Positions 47,026 to 55,115 of a DNA stretch of 64,000 bases are shown one piece after another. Made by a program: the position numbers and the translations under genes. A model generated the notes under the pieces. The model made no database searches and was not told the DNA's origin. It was given only the letters and a program-made list of their open reading frames with translations. The DNA is taken from contig JAEYSE010000022.1 in NCBI GenBank assembly GCA_023435025.1, positions 1 to 64,000 on the forward strand, given 5' to 3'. This stretch comes from Bacillota bacterium (GTDB lineage Bacteria; Bacillota; Clostridia; Christensenellales; CAG-138). The stretch's first letter is position 1. Each line of letters opens with the position of its first letter.

Positions 47026-47313
47026 TCATTTTGTAACGGACGGCAAACTGTCCAGATTGTTATCTTCCCTTTCATCGGGGAGGGATTTTAAATACTCGTT
47101 TCCTTTTCGCGTCGCTACCCCAACGCCCTGAATGCCTCCCTGCTTGGCGAGCGCTACGCCCTCTTCTTTATTCAGTGTCCGGCCATCCGAAAGCTGATAG
47201 CCGGTGACGCGGCCATCCTCCTTGACCAGTGCCGTGATCTCTTTGGCGTCCGCATTGGGTGTTGGGATATCCTTCAAGGCCATCATCGGCAGCTTTGATG
47301 CATCATTCTCCAT
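47026..47313 (-). CDS. DUF3892-like small protein
   Basis: A 95-aa acidic protein starting at ATG 47313 with a strong AAGGAGG site eight bases upstream; an in-frame TTG seven codons earlier would put that site inside the gene. The middle (EITALVKEDGRVTGYQLSDGRTLNKEEGVALAKQGGI) matches the DUF3892 pattern of small Firmicute proteins. No function is known to me. Confidence 0.7.
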   Translation of the reverse strand: MENDASKLPMMALKDIPTPNADAKEITALVKEDGRVTGYQLSDGRTLNKEEGVALAKQGGIQGVGVATRKGNEYLKSLPDEREDNNLDSLPSVTK

Positions 47314-47431
47314 TTGCTTTTCCTCCTTGGCCAAATAAAAATTGTGCCACTTGCTTCAAGAATAGTCTGCCAATAAGGAGGGAAGGATATTCCGGTTTAA
47401 ACGAGTGGCGAAGAGCATTGAAATATTTGCT

Positions 47432-48493
47432 TTATGAAATACTTTGCAGGCCCGATTTCATAGCCAGACATCTCAGAAACGGATGGTACATGGCCGGGGA
47501 TTTTAAGTTTTTGATGAGCAAATTCAACCTGATATCCGTTACCTTCCGTTTATATCTGTCCATAAACCCGTCTACTCCCTCCTCAAGACACTGGGCCAGG
47601 TATAAAGAGCTTTTTAGTGCATAACTGATCCCTTCTGCAGAGCTGGGGCTTATCGCTCCGGCAGCTTCCCCAATAAGGGCTATACCACCGCTCCCTGCAC
47701 AAAACTGTGATGCCTTCCTGGGCCTATGAATGAACGCGCCCTCAGTTTTGACCTTATGCTCAAAGCTGAAGCCCAATTGCACCAGTTTCGTCTTCAGAAT
47801 ATCGAACTTTTCACGGGCGTTCGCCTCATGGTTAAGGGCAGCCCCCAACAGCACATGTTTTTCCTTAGGTATGATCCAGGAATAAAAATCACTGATTTCC
47901 TCATCGAAAATCGCCGTAAAATACGGCATATGATACGGGTATTCAAACCATTCCTGAATGGAAATATACTTTTCAGGGATATTGTTAGCTTCGCCTATGG
48001 ACTTGCGCACCTTGGAATTTGCGCCGTCAGCGCCTACGATTATCCTTGTTTTTACTGCTGTCTCATGTCCGTTATCAACATAACGAACTTCATATCCCCC
48101 CGTTATTTCAGCAGAGTTTTTAAAAAAGGAGTTGAACCTTTTGTCAACATCCGCTGGTATCAGGGAGACCAGCCACCTGTCAAACTTTTCCCTGTCCATA
48201 TTGAAATAAAATCTCTGGTATCTTCTTTCAAGATGATTGGTAAGATCAATGGCTCTTACGGCAAAAAGCTGCGGGTCCACCAGAATATCTTTTGGCAGCC
48301 ACAAACCCAACTTTGCAATCATTTTCTGGGCGTCAGGGGCCAATAGCCCTCCGCAGCATTTATTTGTGAGGTTTTGGGGGTTCTCATTCCCCAGATCCCG
48401 TTTGTCAATTAATAGTACCTTGTACTGATTGGCAATTAACCGCGCCAGGTTAGCCCCTGCAGGGCCCGATCCTACAATAACAACATCATACAT
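47432..48493 (-). CDS. FAD-dependent oxidoreductase, geranylgeranyl reductase-like
   Basis: A flavoprotein of about 353 aa. The N-terminal dinucleotide fold MYDVVIVGSGPAGANLARLIA and the second FAD motif IIVGADGANSKVRK and GGIALIGEAAGAISPSSAEG are those of the geranylgeranyl-reductase/FixC group. The start is uncertain: ATG 48493 places the FAD fold at the usual position, while 48505 and further upstream ATGs are also open. Substrate is unknown; reduction of an isoprenoid lipid or quinone-like compound is possible. Codon use looks somewhat AT-richer than its neighbours. Confidence 0.82.
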   Translation of the reverse strand: MYDVVIVGSGPAGANLARLIANQYKVLLIDKRDLGNENPQNLTNKCCGGLLAPDAQKMIAKLGLWLPKDILVDPQLFAVRAIDLTNHLERRYQRFYFNMDREKFDRWLVSLIPADVDKRFNSFFKNSAEITGGYEVRYVDNGHETAVKTRIIVGADGANSKVRKSIGEANNIPEKYISIQEWFEYPYHMPYFTAIFDEEISDFYSWIIPKEKHVLLGAALNHEANAREKFDILKTKLVQLGFSFEHKVKTEGAFIHRPRKASQFCAGSGGIALIGEAAGAISPSSAEGISYALKSSLYLAQCLEEGVDGFMDRYKRKVTDIRLNLLIKNLKSPAMYHPFLRCLAMKSGLQSIS

Positions 48494-48751
48494 CGTCCAC
48501 CTCATATGCCCGCTTTTCATACTTTGGAGACTCCTCTTGGCGGTATCATAGAATATCATATGCAGCTTGTCAACGAAAATTTATTGTTTTTCAATAAATT
48601 TTTATTGTTTTTCAGGATGAATCTCAGCCATCTTATGTGAAACATGATGCGCTATACACAGCCGAAAACCGCCGCACAGAAGCTTTCAAAGGAGACCGCT
48701 TCCGAGCCGCGCTGCGTTGCAAAATTTTTTATATGGTTTTATACAAACAGC

Positions 48752-48782
48752 TTGACTTAGAGTCCACTCTAACTGCTAGACT
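48752..48782 (+). promoter_or_regulatory. MerR-type promoter (19-base spacer) before aldo/keto reductase
   Basis: TTGACT (48752-48757), a 19-base spacer, and TAGACT (48777-48782). The spacer carries the dyad TTAGAGT-CC-ACTCTAA. Over-long spacers with this dyad are the hallmark of MerR/NmlR/AdhR-controlled promoters. No merR gene is seen in the window. Confidence 0.75.
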
Positions 48783-48823
48783 GAAAGAAATCCTACGGAA
48801 ATTATTTTCATTAGGAGGGCAAA

Positions 48824-49786
48824 ATGGAATATTCAAAACTCGGAAACTCAGAGCTTCAGGTATCGCGTCTTTGTGTAGGCTGCATGAGCTATGGCGATCC
48901 GGCAAGCAATATGCACGCGTGGACGTTGAGCGCGGAAGAAAGCGAGGCACTGGTCAAGCGCGCGCTTGATCTCGGGATCAATTTCTTTGATACCGCCAAT
49001 ATCTATTCGGCAGGCACCAGCGAGGAGTATCTCGGCCGCGCGATCAAAAACAATATTGCGCGCGACAAGGTCGTCCTGGCGACGAAAGTCTATTTCAACG
49101 AGGGCCATCTCTCAAAACAGGCAATCCTGCGCGAAATCGACGGTTCTCTGAAACGGCTGGGCACGGATTACGTGGACCTCTACATCATTCACCGCTTCGA
49201 TGCCGGCACCCCGATTGAGGAAACGATGGAAGCGCTTAACAGCCTTGTCAAGGCGGGTAAGGTACGCGCGCTGGGCGCTTCCGCCATGTATGGCTACCAG
49301 TTTTACAACATGCAGCTTGCGGCCCAAAGGAATGGCTGGACACCGTTTGTCTCCATGCAGAACCACTACAACCTGCTCTACCGGGAGGACGAGCGCGAGC
49401 TGATCCCTATCTGCAAACAGCAGAATGTTGCCCGTACGCCTTACAGCCCTCTGGCTGCGGGCAGGCTTTCCCGCCTTGAATGGCATACGGATACAAAACG
49501 CAGCCAGACCGACAAGGCGGCGGTTACAAAGTACGACAGCACGCAGGAGACCGACTATGCCATTGTGCTTCGCGTAAATGAGCTTGCGCAAAAATATGGC
49601 GCCACCATGACGCAGATTGCCCTTGCGTGGCAGTTCTCTAAGGGGGTAACGTCTCCCATCGTCGGCGCAACCAAGGCAAAGTATTTTGATGACGCCATCG
49701 GCGCTTTTCACGTGAAACTTACCGAGGAAGACGTCACGTACCTTGAGGAGCCGTATGTTCCGCATAAGGTCGTTGGCGCTCGTTAA
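48824..49786 (+). CDS. Aldo/keto reductase
   Basis: A 320-aa NADPH-dependent aldo/keto reductase of the YajO/Tas-like group. The catalytic tetrad is visible as D56, Y61, K88 and H123, and NADP-binding appears in SPLAAGRLSR and the C-terminal PIVGATKAKYFDDAI. It reduces aldehydes or ketones in the cytoplasm. The MerR-type promoter suggests induction by reactive aldehydes or oxidative stress. Good AGGAGG site before the ATG; terminator after the stop. Confidence 0.92.
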   Translation: MEYSKLGNSELQVSRLCVGCMSYGDPASNMHAWTLSAEESEALVKRALDLGINFFDTANIYSAGTSEEYLGRAIKNNIARDKVVLATKVYFNEGHLSKQAILREIDGSLKRLGTDYVDLYIIHRFDAGTPIEETMEALNSLVKAGKVRALGASAMYGYQFYNMQLAAQRNGWTPFVSMQNHYNLLYREDERELIPICKQQNVARTPYSPLAAGRLSRLEWHTDTKRSQTDKAAVTKYDSTQETDYAIVLRVNELAQKYGATMTQIALAWQFSKGVTSPIVGATKAKYFDDAIGAFHVKLTEEDVTYLEEPYVPHKVVGAR

Positions 49787-49816
49787 CAATCAACTACCGT
49801 TTATCTTGATCCACGC

Positions 49817-49843
49817 AAAAAGCCCGCAGATGCGGGCTTTTTA
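49817..49843 (+). terminator. Terminator of aldo/keto reductase gene
   Basis: AAAAAGCCCGCA-GA-TGCGGGCTTTTT, a compact intrinsic terminator. Confidence 0.88.
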
Positions 49844-49985
49844 TATCCGCTTCATGTCAGCAAAGCAGTCTTTATACAGGGAGGTTCTCCGAACAGCTGC
49901 AATCCGGTCAGGGTTGCGTAAGGTTTACGCATGCGATAGAGTGTATCATGAAAAACAAAACAGCATATACGCGGAGGAAACATTC

Positions 49986-50183
49986 ATGGATCAGTTTGCG
50001 AAAGAAGATTTGGAAGAAGCGCTCCGGGCTATCAATTCCACGATTAGCAAATGTGAGAAAGTGCAGCCAAAGTTGAAACAAGGTTCCGCTCAGCATACGC
50101 TGCTCGTACGCAGAATTAAGGCGCTTCAGATAGCGTCGTCATTGATCAAACAAGCGCTGGATGGTCCATCAAAACATGAATGA
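49986..50183 (+). CDS. Small conserved-looking helical protein
   Basis: A 65-aa protein starting ATG 49986 with CGGAGG eight bases upstream. It is predicted as two helices (MDQFAKEDLEEALRAINSTI and LLVRRIKALQIASSLIKQAL). Similar short proteins occur in Clostridia, without known role. The frame is open further upstream but lacks a better start. Confidence 0.65.
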   Translation: MDQFAKEDLEEALRAINSTISKCEKVQPKLKQGSAQHTLLVRRIKALQIASSLIKQALDGPSKHE

Positions 50184-50262
50184 CCGCTATTTAAGAAGAC
50201 CGGCCAAATGGAGAGGGCGTATATCCTTCAGGATACAATCACACGCATCGTACGCTGCGGCT

Positions 50263-50799
50263 CTACTGGAACTCATTTCTCCATTGAACCACCATTTTTT
50301 TCAAATTTCTTCTGCCCTTAATAACCAAAAACGGTTTGTCGGGATATTTTTCATGTAACCCCATTATGGCACGTCTACGTGTCTTGGAAAAACGCCATAA
50401 CCCCTTACATAATCGAAAAAAGTCCAGATCCAACTTCTCCTCGAGATATTGCGGCAAGTCCGAACGCTTTTTACCGAGTCTTTTCAATACGCCAGCCAGA
50501 CATACAATTCGGTTGATATCCAGGAATAGGATTGCATCCGCCGCTTGAAATCTTAACTCCATTGTGCCGGTGTGATTTCCCTCAATAATCCATTTTTCCT
50601 TCGATATGAGTTCTGTTTGCTTCTTTATCCATTCTTCTTTCGTTGGTTTTTCCCAGTTCGGCCGCCAAAACTCGACGTCAAGATGAACGAGTGGTAAACC
50701 CGTGATAGCGGACAGTTCTTTCGACAAAAAACTTTTTCCGCTGCCGTTATTGCCAACGATCATCATGCGGTTGTATCCCGATATCTGCAACGCTGTCAC
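50263..50799 (-). CDS. P-loop kinase-like protein (topology modulation/FlaR-like)
   Basis: A 178-aa P-loop protein with Walker A GNNGSGKS near residue 16 and the pattern HLDVEFWRPNWEKPTKEEW typical of proteins annotated as DNA topology modulation protein or FlaR-like adenylate kinases. It may phosphorylate a small nucleotide or sugar; no substrate is established. Its base composition is lower in GC than most of the window. It is a single-gene unit. Confidence 0.82.
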   Translation of the reverse strand: MTALQISGYNRMMIVGNNGSGKSFLSKELSAITGLPLVHLDVEFWRPNWEKPTKEEWIKKQTELISKEKWIIEGNHTGTMELRFQAADAILFLDINRIVCLAGVLKRLGKKRSDLPQYLEEKLDLDFFRLCKGLWRFSKTRRRAIMGLHEKYPDKPFLVIKGRRNLKKMVVQWRNEFQ

Positions 50800-50856
50800 T
50801 TCCGAACATTCTTATTATTTTAGACACCGAACTTTTCAATAAGTTTTGATAGGCGA

Positions 50857-50880
50857 CGGGTTGGGCAAGCGCCCAACCCG
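50857..50880 (-). terminator. Hairpin after MATE gene
   Basis: CGGGTTGGGC-AAGC-GCCCAACCCG, strong stem just after the transporter stop but with no T-run on the minus strand. Confidence 0.45.
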
Positions 50881-50911
50881 CGATTCATCCGCACCCTTAG
50901 GGGCAGAAGTG

Positions 50912-52321
50912 TTATTCCGCTTCCAACAGCAACACCGGCGTTCCCTCCGGTTCAGCCTGCGGGTGATGCTCCGTCAGTCGCTTCATCCAGTTTTTCCGGA
51001 AGAAGAACACAAGGCCGATGATCACCTTCGCGATCTCCTCGGTGAATGTCATAGCGAATATCCATAGGAATGGCAGGTGCAGAACGAATCCGGCAATTAC
51101 CACGGAAGGCACACCTACCAGCCACACGGCACCCACGTCAATGATTGCGCCAAGCGCGGGCCTGCCGCCTGACCGAAATATGGCCACGATAAGCAGCATG
51201 GTGAGCATGCGCAGGGGCAAGTTTGCGCTGCCGATCAGCAAGAGTTTCGTGGCAAGCTCGCCGGTGGCCGGGTCGGCCGGATTGATCAGGTTGATGATCG
51301 GCACCCGCAGCAGGATCTCCAGTATGCTCATGCATACCGCGAACAGCGTCCCCATCATCAGAAACCATTTGGCGCTTTGCCAGGCACGCTCGTTATCGCC
51401 AGCGCCCACAGCCTTGCCGACGATGACCCCACAGGCCGAGCCCATACCGATCACAAACGCAAACAGCAACTGGTCGATACTGTTATAAAGCGTATAGGCC
51501 GGGACGCCTGTTTCCCCACCCACGCGGCCAAACACAAACATGTAAGAAGATGTGCCCAGCGACCACAGTACCTCGTTCATGATCACAGGCATGGCTACCT
51601 GATAGAATTTCCGCACCATTGGCTTGGTGTAGGCAAACAACTCACGGAAGCAGGCAAATGCCGGATGCTTCCTGTGTCGGACCACCGTTATGAGCATACC
51701 CATCTGCACCAGGCTGGAGATCACAGTAGCAATCGCCGCGCCCTGTACGCCCAACATCGGGAAACCCAGTTTGCCATGAATCAGCACGTAGTTTAAGCCC
51801 GTGTTGACCACCACCGCCACAACGCTCGTAATAAGCGGGATGCGCACTTCTTCGGTGCTGCGCAGCATGATCGTCGTAGCGTAGTTGAAACCCATGACAA
51901 TGCAGTTGAACGCGATGATCTGCATATAATCCACGCCCAGCCGGACCGCCTCGGGATTGTTGTCTCCGGCAAACACCTTTACAAGCGCATGGGGGAACAA
52001 AACCATCGCCGCGCCGAACAATACCACCAGCGCCATCGTGTTGACCAGCGCAAACCCATAGACGCGGCGGATGCCCGCCTCGTCATTGACGCCCTTGTAT
52101 TGGGAGTAAAGGATAGCCGCGCCGGAGTTGATTCCAAACAGAGAGATCATCATGATGAACGTCCACCGTCCGGCCATGCCCACGCCGGCCATCGCAGCGT
52201 TGCCCAGTTGTGACACCATCGCGGCATCGATCAGTTGGAACGAAGCCATTAAAAGGTTCTGCACAGCAACCGGTAGCGCCAGCCGAAGCATATTTTTCAG
52301 AAAATCCTGTCCAAGGCTCAT
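50912..52321 (-). CDS. MATE-family efflux transporter
   Basis: A 469-aa multidrug/toxin extrusion antiporter with about twelve hydrophobic segments. The N-terminal MSLGQDFLKNMLRLALPVAVQN and QLIDAAMVSQLG are typical, as is the repeat of this pattern in the second half (LYNSIDQLLFAFVIGMGSACG). ATG 52321 gives the normal family length; the frame upstream has no binding site and is not family-like. It likely exports cationic compounds with Na+ or H+. Regulation is not evident. Confidence 0.92.
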   Translation of the reverse strand: MSLGQDFLKNMLRLALPVAVQNLLMASFQLIDAAMVSQLGNAAMAGVGMAGRWTFIMMISLFGINSGAAILYSQYKGVNDEAGIRRVYGFALVNTMALVVLFGAAMVLFPHALVKVFAGDNNPEAVRLGVDYMQIIAFNCIVMGFNYATTIMLRSTEEVRIPLITSVVAVVVNTGLNYVLIHGKLGFPMLGVQGAAIATVISSLVQMGMLITVVRHRKHPAFACFRELFAYTKPMVRKFYQVAMPVIMNEVLWSLGTSSYMFVFGRVGGETGVPAYTLYNSIDQLLFAFVIGMGSACGVIVGKAVGAGDNERAWQSAKWFLMMGTLFAVCMSILEILLRVPIINLINPADPATGELATKLLLIGSANLPLRMLTMLLIVAIFRSGGRPALGAIIDVGAVWLVGVPSVVIAGFVLHLPFLWIFAMTFTEEIAKVIIGLVFFFRKNWMKRLTEHHPQAEPEGTPVLLLEAE

Positions 52322-52459
52322 TTTCACGTCGTTGTTCTCCAAAATAAAAAGCAATTTTAATAGTTTATCATATATTTGGTTTTCACGGTAGGGCTGCAGC
52401 CATACAGAAAATAGAACCTCTGTGACAAGGCTTAGATTATACTCAATATTTACACCAAT

Positions 52460-52493
52460 CAAGAAAAGGACGCGATATGACGTCCTTTTCTTG
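52460..52493 (-). terminator. Terminator of Nudix gene
   Basis: CAAGAAAAGGACG pairs with its complement around an eight-base loop, about 65 bases after the Nudix stop on the minus strand. Confidence 0.7.
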
Positions 52494-52556
52494 GTGGTGC
52501 AGTAGTGAAAAAGAGCTCTTCCTGCTTTGATACTAGCTATTCTCAAGCCGTGGGAT

Positions 52557-53012
52557 TTAATTGATAATTTCGCTGTAATAATTGGATTTTAAGCAGTCCT
52601 CCAATGCTAATCTTCTTATCCCAATCATGCTTATAGGTAAATGGCTTATATCAAACCACTCCAATCCGGCGCATTTGTTGGGCTCTGCAATCAATGGATT
52701 ACCACGAAAAGAATGGATAACAAAGTAAATATCATAATAAGTCCGTATTTCGTTTTTTCCAACCCTATGCGATAAGTGTGCAAATGAGACATCCTCAATC
52801 TCAACGGTAATGCCTAATTCTTCCTTGCACTCTCTCACAACGGCCTGCCTGGCGGTTTCACTTTCATCGACATGCCCGCTTCCGGCAAAATCCCACATAC
52901 CGTCCATATATCCTGTATTTGCTCTTTGATGCAGCAGAACTTGCTGCTTACCATTTACCGTCCTCAGAATTAGCGGAAATATGGCTGATAAGGTTTTGTA
53001 ATGCTCTCCCAT
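52557..53012 (-). CDS. Nudix hydrolase
   Basis: A 151-aa Nudix protein. The Nudix box Gx5Ex7REUxEExGU is complete (GHVDESE...RECKEELGI), so the enzyme should hydrolyse a nucleoside diphosphate derivative with Mg2+. The N-terminal HQRANTGYMDGMWDFAG segment is like MutT-type and isopentenyl-diphosphate-isomerase-like members. No partner genes suggest the substrate. Confidence 0.93.
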   Translation of the reverse strand: MGEHYKTLSAIFPLILRTVNGKQQVLLHQRANTGYMDGMWDFAGSGHVDESETARQAVVRECKEELGITVEIEDVSFAHLSHRVGKNEIRTYYDIYFVIHSFRGNPLIAEPNKCAGLEWFDISHLPISMIGIRRLALEDCLKSNYYSEIIN

Positions 53013-53087
53013 ACTTGCCCTCCGTCAATTAGCGATCATTTTCCTCTATTATGATTTTATCATACTTACAGGCCGGTCACGCCTGGG

Positions 53088-53160
53088 CACGAAATCCCGG
53101 CCGTTAAAATCGCTCCACTGGAGCGATTTTCTCGCTGCGCGGGCGCGGCTTCGAATCCGC
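53088..53160. repeat. 73-base direct repeat, copy 1
   Basis: Starts CACGAAATCCCGGCCG and contains the near-loopless palindrome AAAATCGCTCCA-C-TGGAGCGATTTT. It ends with the T-arm-like GGCTTCGAATCCGC. A second copy with a few changes is at 53431-53503. Confidence 0.85.
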
Positions 53161-53353
53161 TAGATGCACGAAGCCTCGCAGCGCCCGCAAAAAGTTGGTA
53201 GTGAGCAAGTCGGCGTTAAAAGCCCGCGTTTACAAGGGCTTAGCCGACGCGAGCGGGACTTTTTGCGGAAAAGGAGGAGCAATGGAGCGGGACGAAAAAT
53301 CCCCAACCGCAAGGCGATTGGGGATTATGAGTGGAGCGTAATTTGCTCCGACG

Positions 53354-53372
53354 TGGTGGAGCTTACCGGATT
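53354..53372. repeat. Duplicate of tRNA-Ala 3' end (19 bases)
   Basis: TGGTGGAGCTTACCGGATT is identical to the 3' end of the tRNA-Ala gene, including CCA, as read on the plus strand at 53560-53578. This looks like an attachment-site half or a decayed tRNA copy. Confidence 0.75.
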
Positions 53373-53430
53373 TCGATTTCGGCCATCGGCATCGTCTTGC
53401 TTGTGCTTCGCACTGCGCAAGCCGGCCTGT

Positions 53431-53503
53431 CACGAAATCCCGGCCGCTAAAATCGCTCCACTGGAGCGATTCTACCGCTGCGCGGGCGCGGCTTCGAATC
53501 CGC
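53431..53503. repeat. 73-base direct repeat, copy 2
   Basis: Second copy of the 53088-53160 element, with differences mainly after the hairpin. The two flank a GC-rich stretch that includes the tRNA-end duplicate and another hairpin around 53300-53325. I see no protein gene in 53040-53559. Confidence 0.85.
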
Positions 53504-53516
53504 CGATTATATGGCT

Positions 53517-53564
53517 CACCAATAGAAATAGGACACCCTGTAGGGTGTCCTATTTCTATTGGTG
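53517..53564 (-). terminator. Terminator of tRNA-Ala
   Basis: A perfect 23-base inverted repeat (CACCAATAGAAATAGGACACCCT and complement) with a GT loop. It begins within the CCA end of the tRNA gene, so it abuts the mature 3' end. Confidence 0.8.
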
Positions 53565-53636
53565 GAGCTTACCGGATTCGAACCGGTGATCTCTACACTG
53601 CCAGTGTAGCGCGATAGCCAACTTCGCTAAAGCCCC
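53560..53636 (-). tRNA. tRNA-Ala (anticodon GGC)
   Basis: The minus strand folds as a tRNA: acceptor GGGGCTT with AAGCTCC, a D arm, anticodon stem CTACA/TGTAG enclosing CTGGCAG (anticodon GGC), and T arm ACCGG-TTCGAAT-CCGGT. The third acceptor pair is G3-U70, the main identity element of alanine tRNA. ACCA is encoded. It reads codons GCC and GCU. A consensus promoter lies upstream and a strong hairpin directly downstream. Confidence 0.95.
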
Positions 53637-53679
53637 ATATCCTGCGGCAGAACCCGGCCGGGTTTTGCACGCAAGGGAT

Positions 53680-53708
53680 ATTATAACTGAATGAAATCCG
53701 TTTGTAAA
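53680..53708 (-). promoter_or_regulatory. Promoter of tRNA-Ala
   Basis: Minus-strand TTTACA (53703-53708), 17-base spacer, TATAAT (53680-53685), about 45 bases before the tRNA. Confidence 0.8.
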
Positions 53709-53750
53709 GATGCAATTTATACAGGCAGGAAAAGTCCCTGCTTGTCCGCA

Positions 53751-54791
53751 TCAGCCGTCAAAATACTCGCCGCGCTTGTAATCGTAAATTGCACCGTTGG
53801 CGTAGATATTGATGTTTTCAAGCACCTTGCCGGTACCGATCGCAACGCAGCTGATGGGGTCTTCCGCTACATAGCAGGGTACTTTGGTATGTTCCGCCAC
53901 AAAGCGGTCCATGCCGTAAAGCAGCGCGCCGCCGCCGGTTAAGCAGATGCCGCTTTCCGCGATATCCGAAGCGAGCTCGGGCGGGGTGCGCTCAAACAGC
54001 GCGCGTACGCTTTCCAATATGCTCTGCAGGGGTTCTTCCAATGCCTCTATCATTTCGTTGGAGCCGACAACAATCGCCTGCGGCAAGCCGGAGATGAGGT
54101 TTCGGCCCTTGACGTCTATGAACACCTGCTCCTTGCGCGGGTAAGCGGAGCCGATGGCGATCTTCATTTCTTCTGCGGTGCGCTCGCCGATTAGGAGATT
54201 ATGCTTTTTACGCATGTAGCGCACGATGGCGTCGTCAAATTTGTCGCCCGCGATTTTGATGGAATCGGATATGACCGCGCCGCCCAAAGAGATGATCGCG
54301 ATATCCGTCGTACCGCCGCCGATGTCCAGCACCATGCTGCCGCGCGGCTGGGAAATGTCGATGCCGGCGCCGATTGCCGCGGCAATGGGCTCTTCAATCA
54401 AAAACGTATGACGCGCGCCCGCTTCTTCCGTGGCGTCAATGACCGAACGCTTTTCCACTTCCGTTACGCCGGAGGGAACGCAGACGACGACGCGGGGCTT
54501 GAAGAATATATGGGAGCCGACGACTTTTTTAAGGAAATGGTTCAAAAGGCGCTCTGTAATATCGAAATTGGATATGACGCCGTCTTTAAGCGGTCGGATG
54601 GCGATAATGCTGCCGGGCGTACGGCCCAACATGCGGCGCGCCTCTTCGCCTACTGCGAGTATGCGCCCGGTAATGCGCTCCACTGCTACGACGGAAGGCT
54701 CCCTCAGGACGATGCCCTTGCCTTTTACATAGACCAGGACGCTGGAGGTTCCGAGATCGATGCCCACATCGTTAAACTCAAACAATCCCAT
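53751..54791 (-). CDS. mreB: MreB/Mbl-family actin-like protein (stand-alone copy)
   Basis: A 346-aa bacterial actin with phosphate motifs GIDLGTSSVLVYVKGKG, DIGGGTTDIAIISLGG and the late TGGGALLYGMDRF. It is the more conserved of the two MreB-like proteins of the window and stands alone, as mbl or mreBH often do in Firmicutes. It would form membrane-bound filaments that guide wall synthesis. A good promoter precedes it. Confidence 0.93.
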   Translation of the reverse strand: MGLFEFNDVGIDLGTSSVLVYVKGKGIVLREPSVVAVERITGRILAVGEEARRMLGRTPGSIIAIRPLKDGVISNFDITERLLNHFLKKVVGSHIFFKPRVVVCVPSGVTEVEKRSVIDATEEAGARHTFLIEEPIAAAIGAGIDISQPRGSMVLDIGGGTTDIAIISLGGAVISDSIKIAGDKFDDAIVRYMRKKHNLLIGERTAEEMKIAIGSAYPRKEQVFIDVKGRNLISGLPQAIVVGSNEMIEALEEPLQSILESVRALFERTPPELASDIAESGICLTGGGALLYGMDRFVAEHTKVPCYVAEDPISCVAIGTGKVLENINIYANGAIYDYKRGEYFDG

Positions 54792-54881
54792 GCTGCGATC
54801 CTCTTACCTTTCGGTTCTTGCCAATTCCAGTATTTCGGAATTTTGCGCATAAAAATCCCGTCTGCAATCAGCCTGTATAGT

Positions 54882-54910
54882 ATGATACCGCAAATTCGGA
54901 TACTTTTCAA
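54882..54910 (-). promoter_or_regulatory. Promoter of stand-alone MreB gene
   Basis: Minus-strand TTGAAA (54905-54910), 17-base spacer, TATCAT (54882-54887). Confidence 0.7.
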
Positions 54911-55035
54911 ATATCCGTAACATATTTCACAAAAAATTTTATCCTAAAGAAGGTTTTTCATGCAACCGAAGGGAAGAACGGCGCGTTATGAAATTCAGGC
55001 GTTGTGACGCTTTTGTAAACGCCGCCCCAAATGCC

Positions 55036-55065
55036 TTGCATAAGCGTACCGCGATACGGTACAAT
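55036..55065 (+). promoter_or_regulatory. Sortase promoter with GTACCG-N5-CGGTAC dyad
   Basis: TTGCAT (55036-55041), 18-base spacer, TACAAT (55060-55065). The palindrome GTACCG-CGATA-CGGTAC (55046-55062) covers the spacer and -10 and looks like an operator. Confidence 0.5.
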
Positions 55066-55115
55066 TTGTATATACTGCTGCAGTAATTATGAAGGAAATG
55101 CCCGGTGAAAGTATA

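Noticed and set aside
53164..53589. Open frame ending in WWSLPDSNR across the repeat patch
   Set aside because: The end is the antisense reading of the tRNA-Ala T arm and CCA end, a well-known false protein. The rest is repeat sequence with no binding site.
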